DNA of 64,000 nt from Molossus alvarezi (taxonomy: Eukaryota > Chordata > Mammalia > Chiroptera > Molossidae), in the NCBI GenBank assembly GCA_037176705.1, contig CM073887.1, positions 29,391,501-29,455,500 on the forward strand. The letters run 5' to 3'. The notes beneath the pieces are model-generated. The model did not search any database, was not told the origin of the DNA, and worked only from the letters and a program-made list of their open reading frames with translations. How positions within the stretch are numbered: position 1 is the stretch's first letter; every line of letters starts with the position of its first letter. The position numbers and the translations under genes were made by a program. Positions 37,901-50,199 of this stretch are shown here, piece by piece.

Positions 37901-38740
37901 AATATTTCAAATCACTCTTAGAAATTATTTTTATTCTAGATCTTCCTTTTGTCCACCTAGATGAAAAGAAATGAGATGTGAGCAGCTGCTATATTACTGC
38001 TGCTGCCTACCAATGTTGAGCAGAACAGTTATTGGATGAGTAAGTGACTGAATATTCATATTTCAAGAGAAAAAATATTAAACTTGAGGTTCCAAAATTT
38101 CTTACTAAGTCCCCTATTAAAAGTATAATACAATGTGAATTAGTATGCAATATCTGATTCAGAAAAAGTGTCCTTTTCCGATTATGAATTTACCCTAGTG
38201 ATAAACAATCAAATAACTTTATAGTTTTTCTCTGAGATACATTCCTCTTTTGACATGGGAGAAACAGTGACTATCAATTTAAACTTCTTAGAGCCTTTGT
38301 ACCTATTTTAAACAACAAAGGTCTTAATTAATTATTTAAAATAAAATAGACTCTTAGGTACGGTGGTGAATAATTATAGTCTCTAAATAGAAAAAATGAG
38401 GCAACTGCTATCTCTCCTCAGTCCCTAGGACGGAATTCAACATTGTACCTTTGTAATGTTTGCTGATAATTAGTAAAACAAGATTTTACTATAGAAAACT
38501 TCATTTCTCTGAAAGATGGCTTGCCACGGGGAAGCATTACACTTTATTTGAAAGATGATGGGATTTCTGAACTGCCATTTGACCTGTTACCTCATAGTCC
38601 TTAGGTTACTCCAAATTTTCTAGAAATGAAAAATTAGTGAAGAGTCTGAGCCTAAGAAAACAATGACAACATCAGCAAAGCAAAATAAACAACAACAATA
38701 GAGCACTGCCATACTTTGGTGGTTTTTGTTTGGTTTTTAT

Positions 38741-38934
38741 TTTTTAAATACATTTTGTTGATTTTTTTTAGAGAGAGAGAAATATTGATGTGAGACAGAA
38801 AAACATTGATGTGCTGTCTCTTTCACACCCCCTACTGGGGATCGAGCCCACAACCCCGACATACCCTGACCAGGATTGAACTGGCACCTCTCAGTCCATG
38901 GGACAATACTCAATCCACTGAGCCACACTGCCCA
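38741..38934 (-). mobile_element. Ves SINE (shortened)
   Basis: Antisense head CACTGAGCCACACTGCCCAG at right, central CCCCCTACTGGGGATCGAGC, tail side TTGATTTTTTTTAGAGAG at left. TSD not convincing. Confidence 0.85.
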
Positions 38935-39276
38935 GGTGGTAGATGTTATTTGTATTCATTGGAACACCAAAGTCTTAAGTTACTGTTATATTTTCCCACC
39001 TGCACTTCTAGTGCATTTCAGTGTTGAGTGCCACTGGATACTCACTTTGTGAATATCTTATTTTTCTCATAATCATATTACTATTAATTATAGAGACTTG
39101 CTGAACCTAGATGTTTACTTGAATGACCTAATCTTATAATGTGGAAGCCGCTCCGCTTCTGGAAGACATAGGCTCAGCTGTTTTTTGAACTATGAGCCAA
39201 CAGCTAGAATGACCAAGTTTCTAAATGAAGCATATGCACCTTTTTTTTTTTCCTTTTCAAACTGTAGGAAAATGAT

Positions 39277-39646
39277 TGTCTTCATCAGTTTGGGCTGCTA
39301 TAACAAAAACGCCATAGATAAGGTGACTTAAGTGATAACCAATTCTGACGGCTGGGAAGTCAAACATCAAGGTACTAGCAGATGTGATGTCTGGTGAGAG
39401 CACTTTCTCTGGTCCACAGATGGCAGTCTTCCTGCTATAGCACTGCATGTGCAAGGGGATCCAGGAAGCAAGCTCTCTCGTGTTTCTTCCTATAAGGGCA
39501 CTAATCCCATTTTAGGGCTCCATTCTCAAGACCTAATTACCTACCAAAGGCTGCACCTCCTAATGACCATAATATCTCCATGTTATTAGCAGAGAGTAGT
39601 CATCAACACATGAGTATTAGGACACACAAACATTCAGTCTATAACA
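39277..39646 (+). mobile_element. Ancient ERVL-type solo LTR
   Basis: Starts TGTCTTCATCAGTTTGGGC, contains GCTATAACAAAAACGCCATA, GATGTGATGTCTGGTGAGAG and AAGGGCACTAATCCCATTTT, and ends in CA. These are landmarks of a widespread old mammalian LTR, probably MLT2-like. No coding region remains. Confidence 0.6.
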
Positions 39647-40291
39647 ATAATTTCAAAATCATTTCTGTTGTGCTATTGCTGTTATCAAGAATGTAAGCCA
39701 GGTAAAATAATTCCTGGCAAAGAAGATGATTATCTATCGGGAATTTTACCTATCACCTGCCATAAAGGATAATGAGTACTATTGTCTTTCAACAGAAAAC
39801 TCATACTTGGCGTCCTCATGGTGAAACATTGCATAAACCTGCAGAAAAAGATTTTTATTTCTGTTGGATTTTTGTCAATGATTTAATAATATTTCAAGAA
39901 TTATAGGTGGACACTGACTCTAAGGACTTCTAAAACAGTGGTTCTGAATATTGACATATAACCTGTTTAATTTTTTTAAACAAATTTTTAAAAAATTAAA
40001 TTTGAGCTTCGGGGATTGGGTTTAGATGTGGATATTTATAGTTTCCTGGATGAGTCTAAAGTGCAGTCAAGGTACACAACCTTTATACTGATGGCCAGAG
40101 TTCTGTATGAAAGAGTTAAATATTAAAAAGTCACAAGATAATTGACTTGTGTTTAAAAAGCAGTTTTAAGTATTTTGGACTTACAAATTATAAGTAATAA
40201 GTCATATAATAAGAATATACAAAGAGAGAATGTAGAATTCTAAAATATGTATAGAATTTTGAATATTTCTAAATTTAAAAATGTATACATA

Positions 40292-40556
40292 GCCTTGGCC
40301 AGTTTGGCTCAGGGGTTGGAACATCAGCCCATGGACCAGAGTTGCAGGTTTGATTTTGGTCAAGGGCACATACCTCAGGTGCAGTTACATCCTTGGGCCT
40401 GGTTGGGGTTGTGCTAGAAGCGGCCATTTGATGTGTGTCTCTCACATCGATGTTTCTCTCCTTCTCCTTCTCCCTCCCTCCCTCCCTCCCTCCCTCCCTC
40501 CCATTCTATCTGAAAATCAATGAAAAAACATCCTCAGGTAAGGATTAAAAATTTTT
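40292..40556 (+). mobile_element. Ves SINE with (CCCT)n expansion
   Basis: GCCTTGGCCAGTTTGGCTCA head and AAGGGCACATACCTCAGGTG block. The pyrimidine region has expanded to a (CCCT)n run at about 40470-40502. TSD TTAAAAATGTATACATA at 40275-40291, partially matched by AATGTATGCATA at 40561-40572. Confidence 0.93.
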
Positions 40557-41655
40557 TTTTAATGTATGCATAAAATATATATATAAGAGATACATACATG
40601 TATAAAACATACATAGGTATAGGTATATATATGTATAAAATATGTGTGTATTTAGTATAAAATATACATATTTGTGTAAATATACATGTACAGTTCAAAT
40701 ACAACTAATAAAGAAAATGGCTCCATATAAAAGGAAACTCATTTTGGTGAAGACTCTGCTGGTTGCAAATATTTGGTTGCAAATGTTGAGAGACCAAAGA
40801 AAATAATCATGCAATAACATAAGCAGATAGAATGTACATGTGTCATGCATGGGGTGAGTGTTTGACTATAATATGTACATGATATTAGCAGAGGAAAATC
40901 AAACCTATAATCTGTGAAGTCACAAACAGGGTCTGGTAGAATGAATTCCAAACAAAAAGGAATAGAACTTCCAGAGGGAATATTTGAATCATCCCTTTAA
41001 TCACCAGGTTGACTGGGGAGAGATGCATAGAAACTTTTAATGACAACTTATGATGAAAGAAATCCCAGAAGGAGCCAACATCTTTATTCAGACCAGGCTG
41101 GTTCTGTACATAATTAAGAAAATCTATTTGCTTTTAACCACAACTGATAGTAGTTTAAGATTATTAAGGAGGATGCTTATATAAGGCTTAGATTATTTAA
41201 ATCTCTCAATGTTAATATACTTTAAGTACCCATTAGTGCAGAGATTTCAGCAGTATACATTCAAAGAGATAGGTAATTTGTATCAAACAAAAAACCTGCG
41301 GCAACTGCAGGGTACAATGGAAATGCACAGAATGGCCACTGAGCCTGGTTTGGGGTATGGGGTATGTGAAGAAACAACTCAGCTGAAACTCAGAAGAAAA
41401 AATGTTGCTGTTTCTTAGTAAAAAGAAGGATAACTATATTAAAAAACTCCGAGAATGACTTGAATATTTTCAAAGATTATGTTTGCAACACATAGGAAAA
41501 TGGGCAGAGGCTGTGACTCAGTTTACCGAGAGGAGAAGCAGAGAGGTAATGGGAGAGTACTATAAATAATGGTAAAGCTATTTAATGTTGTCCCAGGATT
41601 GAGAAGTCAATAAAAAGGTGTAAGAAGAAGACGTAATAAGAAGTTGGTTATTTCA

Positions 41656-41912
41656 GCCTGGCCAGTTTGGTTCAGTGGTTGGAGCGTCAGCCTGCAGACC
41701 AAAGGGTTGCGGGTTCAATTCTGGTCAAGGGCATGTACCTGGGTTGCAGGTTTGATCCTCAACCCTGGTTGGGGTCTTGCAGAAGGCAACCAATTATTGT
41801 CTCTGAGACACGTTGATGTCTCTCTCTCTCTCTCTCCCTCCTTCCCTTCCTCTCTCTCTAAAAGTCAATGGAAAAAATTTCCTTGGGTGATAATTAATAA
41901 AAAAAAAAAAAA
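41656..41912 (+). mobile_element. Ves SINE (close to canonical)
   Basis: GCCTGGCCAGTTTGGTTCAG head with a good B box (GGGTTCAATTC), two central blocks, CTCTAAAAGTCAATGGAAA tail and a long A run. TSD AAGTTGGTTATTTCA (41641-41655) and AAGTTGGTAATTTCA (41913-41927). Confidence 0.95.
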
Positions 41913-42138
41913 AAGTTGGTAATTTCATGTACCTTAAAGCTTAATCGAAAATTTGCTAATTTTAAAAAAAAACACATCTTTTTGTCAAGAAGCAAATTTT
42001 TGTCATGCTTTAGTTAATTATTCTTTGGAAAGCCTAGCCATTCTGCACAATAACCTGAAGCTTAGATTGCATTGTTTTCTGACTAGAAGTTAATAGGCTT
42101 GAAAGTTAACAGTAATACTACAAACCACCTCCTTAAGG

Positions 42139-42281
42139 AGTGGTTCAGAAAGTATGACACTGGAATTAACTCCATCAGCACCCCAAGGGAACTTGTTAGA
42201 AATTTGAATTCCCAGATCCCACCCAAATCTACTGAATTGACCTTGATAATTCTGACGCGCGATAAAATTTAAGAACTACTG
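42139..42281 (+). mobile_element. MER5-like hAT MITE with 8-bp TSD
   Basis: Starts AGTGGTTC and ends GAACTACTG. The interior has GGAACTTGTTAGAAATTTG and CCCAGATCCCACCCAAATCT. An exact 8-bp duplication CCTTAAGG flanks it (42131-42138 and 42282-42289), as hAT insertions require. Confidence 0.88.
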
Positions 42282-42940
42282 CCTTAAGGGAAAAGCATGA
42301 GTCAAATGTTTCAGTCTCTCTCACTTTTGATTTTAACATAAAAATAGTATCCTTTTTACTCCCAAGCTAAATCGAAATTTCTAATTCTAAGTATCTATGT
42401 GCTTAAATAATAATTTAACATTATTTGTTATATGTTTTCATGTGTTAAAAATCATCCAGTTTGCCGGATAATTACTCTCACACATACCTGTTAAACACTC
42501 ACTCTATAGTTACTTTGAATAACTTGCACCCTCCAGTACGTAGATAAAACTCTTCACTGCAGCTTTAAAAATGTGCTATTTTGAACTAAAATCTATGTCC
42601 TTGCAACTTTCAGTTACTCGTGCTAACTTGGCTCTGAGGATTATTCATAAAATAACAAATATTCTTTCCACAGAGAAGCCCTTGAAATATTCAAACATGG
42701 CTGTCATATTCCCTAAAATGTTCTGTACCTCAAGCTGAAAACCTCTAGTTGTATTCACCACTATTCATACAACTTGGCTTCAAGTCCTTTGCCTTCTTAT
42801 TTTACTGAATACAGTCCACGCTGCTCCTTCCCTGTGAAGTGAGATGATGCCTGTGAGCTTCCCAACTAAACTCCAGCTTCCTTCTGGGTATGACATTTGT
42901 ATCAGAGTACTTGAGTTTTTAATAATAAATTAGTTCCTTT

Positions 42941-42964
42941 TCTCTCTCTCTCTCTCTCTCTCTT
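42941..42964. repeat. (TC)n microsatellite
   Basis: Pure CT run followed by TTTTTATTTTTTATT. Confidence 0.9.
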
Positions 42965-43481
42965 TTTATTTTTTATTAAAGATAACTCTTATTAGGTACT
43001 CTGGAGTCAACAATCTAGGATCAGATTATGTGTTTTGTTTTTTTCTGGGTTATTCTGGGAGCAGGGTGGAGATGTTCTTTCCTGCCTTGTTAAGTCAGGC
43101 AATTTTATCACTTAAAATTTTGTGAATTTAATGGACTCTATGTATTGAGAGTTAAACCAGTATCTCACTGTTTTTTTTGTTTGTTTGTTTTTGGTTGTTG
43201 TTGTTTTGTTTTATTGTTACTGTAATTTAGAAGTATTTTATTGTTATGGCATTAACCCATTTCTTTTTGTTTGCCAACTTTTATATAACAAGAGTAACAT
43301 CCTCAAAATAACATTATTTTTACTTTGTGCAACATAGTTTAATGTCTGAAATGAGCCTATTCCAATAAAAACATACCGAAATACTCTCAGGCCTAACTCT
43401 GCCCTGAAGGTAAAAGTGATTAATTGAAAGATTTTGGCAGATCTCTGCTCACTACCTGAGCAGTTTAATTTGGAACACATG

Positions 43482-43690
43482 TATTTTTTATTTTTTTAAT
43501 TGAATTTATTGGGGTTACATTGGTTAATAAACGTATGTAGGTTTCAGGTCTAGAATTCTATAACACATCATCTGTGCATTGTATTGTGTGTTCACCATCC
43601 AAGTCCAGTCTCTTTCCATCACCATATATATTTCCTTTATGGTCTCCTACCTCCATCCACTCCTTTCTCTCTGGTAATCATCATACTGCT
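43482..43690 (-). mobile_element. Older L1 3' UTR fragment
   Basis: Antisense landmarks TTGGGGTTACATTGGTTAAT, GTTTCAGGTCTAGAATTCTA and CATTGTATTGTGTGTTCACC. A different L1 lineage from the 3.3-kb element. Confidence 0.75.
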
Positions 43691-45789
43691 ATCTTATTAA
43701 AGATTAAAAATTCATGTCTTATTTATTTTTGCCACTTATATTTATTTTATTTTCAAATTAATGTATCATTTTGTATATACTTATCAAAGACAATGACCAT
43801 GATTTAGAAAATGTTGACATAATTGTAATCACATTGAAAATAAGAATGGTTATTCAAATAGGTGCAAGGACACTTAGTTGTTCTAAAATCAACCCATGTA
43901 ATTCAGCATTCCATAACAATATTATAAAATGTGGAGTGATTACCTTCAGAAGGTGACCTTTAGTTAATCAGACCATTCTGCTTTCTATAGATGCTCAGCT
44001 TGTAGGTGTACAAAGGATGTTGTTCAGTAATTGATTCTAAAAATTATTCAAAAATAAACTTGAACTCTTCTTTGTGTTTGATTAATCCTTTCTTTTCTTT
44101 TTATGAGAAGTGAGGAGAGGGGAGAATGGGATTCATTGAAACAATTAAATTTTAACTTGATTGAAATGGGGATGTTTAGTCTTTATAATCCCCTTTAGTC
44201 TTCTGGGGCTTTTACATTTTACCAATATTTTTCTAAGGTTTTATTCTCTTAATGAAATTCCAAGCAAAGCAAAAGAATACTGAAGATTTTTTCTTTCTGC
44301 ATGGCAATCATAATGAAACAGCAGGCCTCTTATCTGCTAGATGTTCCCCAAATGTAAGTCAAGTTATAAACTAATATGTAGCCAATGAGGTTTATGCTCA
44401 ACTCAGCTTTCATTAATTAGAGTAATCTTATACAAGCCACTATAAGACACTATCATTGCAGTCTTTTATTTAGGCAAAATTTGAATTACTTTTTTTCATT
44501 TAGACATAAAGCAGTCACAAGAGTGAAGGACACAGAAAATGTACAGAGTTCCAAACTCTGGATTGCTGCATTTTATACATCCACACTGCTGCATTTCTTC
44601 ATGGATTTCCTCAGATTTGGTGCATCAGTAATTAGGTCTCTATGGATACATTCAAAAAAAAATTTCTATCATAAACAAGTTATTACTTTACAATATCCAA
44701 ACAACAGTCATCTTGGTAATTCACAAGATCACATTTAATGCTAAGATATTATTTACACACATGGATTTAACCAAATATTCAAATAGACTTTATTCCATGT
44801 TACCATAGACGTACTTCATCTTTCAAAAGCATTGTCATTTTCCTAAAAGGAAGTGTTTATTAAGTGCATAGAAATAAAGTTTTAAACTCTAAAAATAGAT
44901 AAAAATCTATAGCTTTCAAATTGATAAGCATTTTGAAAAAATATAGGGAAAGCAAAAGAGGAAAAATAAAGCCCCAGGCAAAATACATTTGAATTAAACC
45001 ACAAAGATTGCCAGAAATTTAGCACTAAAAAAGCAATAAAAAGGGAATTACATTTTAGGCAATGTCAATTTTCAAAGGCATCCCACAGAGCCATAATGCT
45101 TTAAAAAATAATAGCATGCTCCATATTCATTATGCCAGAACTGAAAATTTTATAAATGCCCTATATATTGTTAGTGTTGCCAGTGGAATACAAGGTCAGG
45201 ACATAAATGAGTAAACAAATACTATTTTCAAATTTTAAATTTGAGAAAGAAGAGCAAAAATAAAGGGAGAGGCAAGAAGGGGAAAAGTGGGGAATGAGAG
45301 AGGAAATATAAAAGTAATGCAGTAATATGTGAGGTGGAAACAATGTAAAAAAAAAAAAAACATTGTGAGAGTATATACTCTTAATCTAGGTGACAGAGGT
45401 TTTGGATTTAGCCTCAGAAATTAAATACATAAAGCTTGTATTTTGATAATGACTGAGTAAGAATACATTGAATTTATTGAATATTAAGGGAGAGGGGGAA
45501 GAGAGTGTTAAATATTGTATCTAGCGCCTACCATGACAATACCCTGAGGCTAATAACAGATTCAATTTCAGAGACCACCTGCTTAACATGCCGTAATTTT
45601 TTTAAAAACAGTGATTACATTTACTTTTTTTAACCTACCTTCAGGGTTCTCTACTTAATGTAACTATGAAAATTTGTGATGTAAATTAAATTATGAAATT
45701 TTGTGGAACAAAATCACATAGCATGAAGTTGGTATTTCAAAGTTAACAAATCCAAAGCCCTGTTTTTTGTTTGTTTTCTTGCAATTTTT

Positions 45790-46280
45790 ATTAATTTATT
45801 TTTGTTACAAATGTTTCTGCTTTTTCCCCGATTGACACCCCCACCCCAGGATTGTTGTCTATGTCCATTGGTTATGCATACATGCATATAAGTTCTGTGG
45901 TTTATCTCTCCCCCAACCCACCACACCCTCTTCTGAGGTTTGTCAGTCTGTACCCTATTTCTATGTTTCTGGATCTATTTTGTTCTTTAGCTTGTATTGT
46001 TCATTATATTTCACAAATAAGTGAGATCATGTGATATTTGTCTTTCTCCGATTGGCTTGTTTCATTTAACATAATACTCTCCAGGACCCTCCATGTTGTT
46101 TCAAAGGATAAGTCATCATTCTTTCTTACAGCTGCATAGTATTCCATTGTGTATATGTACCACAGCTATTTTATCCACTCATCTTTTGATGGACACTTGG
46201 GCTGTTTCCAGATCTTAGCAAATGTAAATAATGCTGCTGTGAATATAGGGATATATATCCATATATATCCATATATATAT

Positions 46281-46318
<38 letters not shown>

Positions 46319-46548
46319 ATATATATTTATTGGTTTCAGGCTTCTTAGGATATATTCCTAGAAGTGGGATCACTGGGTCAAATGGAAGTTCAACTTTTAT
46401 ATTTTTGAGGTAACACCATACTGTTTTCCATAGTGGCTGCACCAGTCTGCATTCCCACTGGCAGTGTACTAGAGTCCCCTTTTCTCCATGCTCTCGCCAG
46501 CACCTGTTGTTTGATGATTTATTGATCACAGCCATTCTGGCAGATATG
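45790..46548 (-). mobile_element. 5'-truncated L1 with internal AT expansion
   Basis: Antisense 3' UTR (CTTTTTCCCCGATTGACACC; TTGTCTATGTCCATTGGTTA) followed by the last part of ORF2 (LPFDPVIPLLGIYPKKPET on the minus strand), ending near GCCATTCTGGCAGATATGAG. An AT/ATCC microsatellite (46249-46328) has expanded within the ORF2 part. Same subfamily as the 3.3-kb L1; no convincing TSD. Confidence 0.88.
46249..46328. repeat. (AT)n / ATCC microsatellite within L1
   Basis: Repeated ATATATCC blocks, then a long AT run and GGATATATA. It sits where the L1 coding sequence should be continuous. Confidence 0.95.
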
Positions 46549-46663
46549 AGCAAAACCTTCTATTTTAGAATCGAGGATACTGACTGCTTAGAGGTAGAGT
46601 GAACCACCATTCAAGAGACATAACTATTTAATAACAGAGCCACCATGACAAGGTGGGAATTCT

Positions 46664-46667
46664 ATTT

Positions 46668-46698
<31 letters not shown>

Positions 46699-46918
46699 TC
46701 CTCACCCAAGGACATTTTTTCATTTTTTGTTCAGATAGAGCAGGAGGGAGAGAGAGAAACATCAATGTGAAAGGGACACATCGAGTGGCTGCCACCCTCG
46801 CAACCCAACCAGGGCCGGGGACAAACTACAACTGAGGTAGTGCCCTTAGCAGGAACCTAACCCTGGTCTTTCTGGACCGCAGCCGATGCTCTAACCGCTA
46901 AGCCAAACCGGCCAGGGC
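46664..46918 (-). mobile_element. Ves SINE
   Basis: Antisense: right end AACCGGCCAGGGC, left end TATCCTCACCCAAGGACATT preceded by a (TTTA)n tail. TSD AAGGTGGGAATTCT (46650-46663) and AAGGCAGGAATTCT (46919-46932). Confidence 0.95.
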
Positions 46919-47091
46919 AAGGCAGGAATTCTTGATGCCCCACTCCATGCTACACAAGTACTATCATCTGTCTTTTCTGCATTCTCCCCTGATAACATTT
47001 CCTGATAATGAACCTAACTAATGCTTTGGTGCCTGGCTAATGATCATATATGAATACATTAAAGATAGATGATAGAAGATGATAGATAGAT

Positions 47092-47133
<42 letters not shown>

Positions 47134-47135
47134 AT
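46890..47135 (+). repeat. Local duplication, copy 1
   Basis: Begins in the SINE head (CTAACCGCTAAGCC), crosses its TSD, 120 bp of unique flank (TTGATGCCCCACTCCATGC) and a (GATA)n tract. It is nearly identical to 48666-48900 in the same orientation; by eye one substitution (G/A at a CpG) outside the microsatellite. Confidence 0.95.
47058..47132. repeat. (GATA)n microsatellite
   Basis: A GATA run, interrupted by GATGATA near its start, inside duplication copy 1. Confidence 0.95.
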
Positions 47136-47939
47136 GCATTATTATACAGACTAATATAAAAAACAAAAATTAAGTATTTAATTTTTCTTAAAATTTATTT
47201 TTCCAATTTTTTTATACTGAAGCTGAAAATGTTTTTTATTGATTTTAGTAATATTAAAATATTTTAATACTTTAAGTAGATAGTTGAATTTTCTTTGTTT
47301 CTTTTTCATTGTAAGTATTTTAACTCATATTAGTATATAGTAATGAATCATATATAAAGGTCATTAACACTTGAGCTCTACTTATTACAGATGTTTTTCC
47401 AATCTGTCAAATTAGCTTTAAAGGCTTTTAGTAAAGAGTATGTTCAGTGATGAAAAGTTAAAATATTTATTGGTAACAATAAATTCCTTTATGTTTTTTA
47501 AATATTTTATTCTGTTTATATAGAAATGATTTCTAATATTTTAGTGATTCTGATACGTCATATATATCAAGAGGTTTTATTTATTTATTTTTCCTATTCT
47601 GGCGCTATGCTAAAGAAAAAAAACATTCTGAAATATTTATTATAGAATTAATATAATTTCATGGTTTACATTTACACTTATATGTATAAATATACATTCC
47701 AAAAAGCCAGAATACATTTTCTTGTTGCTTTTTTGTTGAGTTTTGGGTCAGGAATATTAATTTTTATTTTTCAAATTATGAAGCAGCTTTTCAAATATTA
47801 TTTAAAAGTTATTCATATTTCCCAACTTCTTAAAATGTTATTTGGTCCTTAATTAAATTGCCAGGTAAACATGAATAATACAGGAGATAAAATTCTAAAT
47901 ATTTTACAATAAGCATTGTATGAGCATTGACCAATCAGA

Positions 47940-48490
47940 AGATCTGTTGCATATATTTATCAGCTTACAATGAGCCCTGCTAAACTCAGTCTAGAATTTA
48001 TACTTTATACCATTGACACATCTGCTTATTCTGGCCTGAGTTCAACAGTTCTATTTACTATAGCTTTATGATATTTTTTAATATCTGAGTGGGCATACAT
48101 CTCTCTTGTTATAATTCATTTCTCAGAATTCTTTCTGCCTATTGACACTTTCTTACATGAACATGTTAGAATAATTTGGTTAAATTACAGAATGATATAT
48201 TGATGTATTGCATTAAAATTAACTTGTTTTTCCATCAAGTATTTGTTGGCAGTCATATTGGTGTTATTTTGACAGTAATAATGAATTTAACTTTTTCCAT
48301 TAAATAAACAAAATTTCTCTTAATTAACTTCTCCTTTATATCTCTTAGTCATGTTTCATAGTTATCCTGTTACAGGTGCTGCACATTTTATTAAATAGAT
48401 TTCTAAGGGTTTTATACTATTGTAAATTGGCCTGTTTTGATAACATTTTAAATTATTCCTTGAAAGTGTATGAAGATGATTAGGTTTTTG
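47940..48490 (-). mobile_element. Old L1 ORF2 fragment
   Basis: CTATTTACTATAGCTTTATG, AGTGGGCATACATCTCTCTT and TTTTATACTATTGTAAATTGG occur in the order of antisense L1 ORF2. Heavily diverged. The left edge is approximate. Confidence 0.6.
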
Positions 48491-48665
48491 TAATGATTTT
48501 TTCACTTGTATTCTCCTATTGGTTCTCCTATATTTTCAGTTGACAATCTTGTTCTCCATGAAGAAAATCTCTTCCAAAAAGATATGATTTTTCTGCATTA
48601 ACTCATTAATTTGTTTCTGTGAAGATCTGCCTTGCACAGCTTAGTTAAATGAAAACACATGTTTA

Positions 48666-48856
48666 TCTAACCACTAAGCCAAACCGGCCAGGGCAAGGCA
48701 GGAATTCTTGATGCCCCACTCCATGCTACACAAGTACTATCATCTGTCTTTTCTGCATTCTCCCCTGATAACATTTCCTGATAATGAACCTAACTAATGC
48801 TTTGGTGCCTGGCTAATGATCATATATGAATACATTAAAGATAGATGATAGAAGAT

Positions 48857-48898
<42 letters not shown>

Positions 48899-48900
48899 AT
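48666..48900 (+). repeat. Local duplication, copy 2
   Basis: Repeats copy 1 starting only 28-35 bp inside the SINE 5' head (CTAACCACTAAGCC), so the SINE body is missing here. The (GATA)n tract is shorter and lacks one interruption. Copy 1 keeps the whole SINE and its TSD, so copy 1 is the source. Confidence 0.95.
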
Positions 48901-48904
48901 ATTA

Positions 48905-50140
48905 TCTATGACATGAATATTTTTATTTTAAGCTCTTCTCCCAACAAATGTCTCACAAAACACTTGCCTTTGAGAAAGCACTAAAAACGTGCAGTAGCTT
49001 TTACTGATTATCACCCATTTAGCAAGCTTGTAAATATCTCACTATGAGGTGCCTTCAAAATTACCATTTAACTTTGTATTTGATACTGATTTACTTTTTA
49101 GTATGTACTGACTGAAGCATTGCTTCAGTGGTTAGTTTCTGAGTGTTTGGATGCCATAGGAAATTGAATGGGTGAAATTACATTTCACTTTGTCTCAAAA
49201 AAAGAGAAATAGATATACTATGTATCCTAGACTTGAGTTGGTATGGATTAAATTTAATACAACTGTGGCATCAAAAGATACAGATTTATATTTTTAATAT
49301 GTGAGTTCCCATACTTAATGTGCTGATGTTCTGTGGTTGCAAATTCAAATGATTCTGAAAGCTAAGTCAGTGGTATAAATGAATGGACTAGCCCTGACGA
49401 GTACTTGAGAAACTTGATTACTTAGAGGAAAAGAGATATCAGTAAGCACCCTCTTTATTATCGGCTTGAAAATATAAAAACTTAATGGCTTATCCTAAAA
49501 TTAGACAGAGAATAAGGAATTTATAAAGTAAAAGTGGAAATTAATATACTAGAGAAAAACGATCAGAAAGGTAAATATTTCCAAAAGCGGTTTCTTTACT
49601 TGCTAATGAAATGTATAATCATTTCAGAAGGCTGACCAATAAACTATGTGAACAATCACAGGAAATACCAGGAGAAATGCAAAGAATAATAAGCAAGTCT
49701 CACTGGGATTCAGCTGCAAAATTTAGAGAAAATTGGTGATACCCTAGAAAAGATGCAAATTTTCAAAATCAACTCGCATGGAACTAGAAAACTTATTCTC
49801 CGGCTATTATAAAAGACTTTGAAAAAGAGATCAGAGATCAACATTGAAAAAGGCACCAGAATGGAGCCATCTTTCTAACTTCTTAACAGTTAAAGTTTGA
49901 AAAACCAGATAACACCAGTAGTATTAAAATAATTCAGTTTTTTTATTTTGGTGTGAAACAATTTTTAAATGTTGAAATTAATTCAAATATTGTAAAATAT
50001 TCTGGGCTTAAAGTAATTGTTCAAAGTATATTTGCACTCATTTGAAATGTCATGTCATTAGGACTCTGAGGGCTGCTAATTGGTTACTGAAGTCTGTTCA
50101 GAAATCTTTGAAGTGTATATTCTTGTAAATCTATCTGTCT
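48905..50140. other. Intron-like DNA, nothing recognised
   Basis: AT-rich sequence with no identifiable exon or repeat family. Confidence 0.5.
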
Positions 50141-50145
50141 AAGAA

Positions 50146-50147
<2 letters not shown>

Positions 50148-50182
<35 letters not shown>
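50148..50182. repeat. (GT)n microsatellite
   Basis: Pure GT run of about sixteen units. Confidence 0.97.
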
Positions 50183-50183
<1 letters not shown>

Positions 50184-50199
50184 TGTAGAGAGAGGAAAG

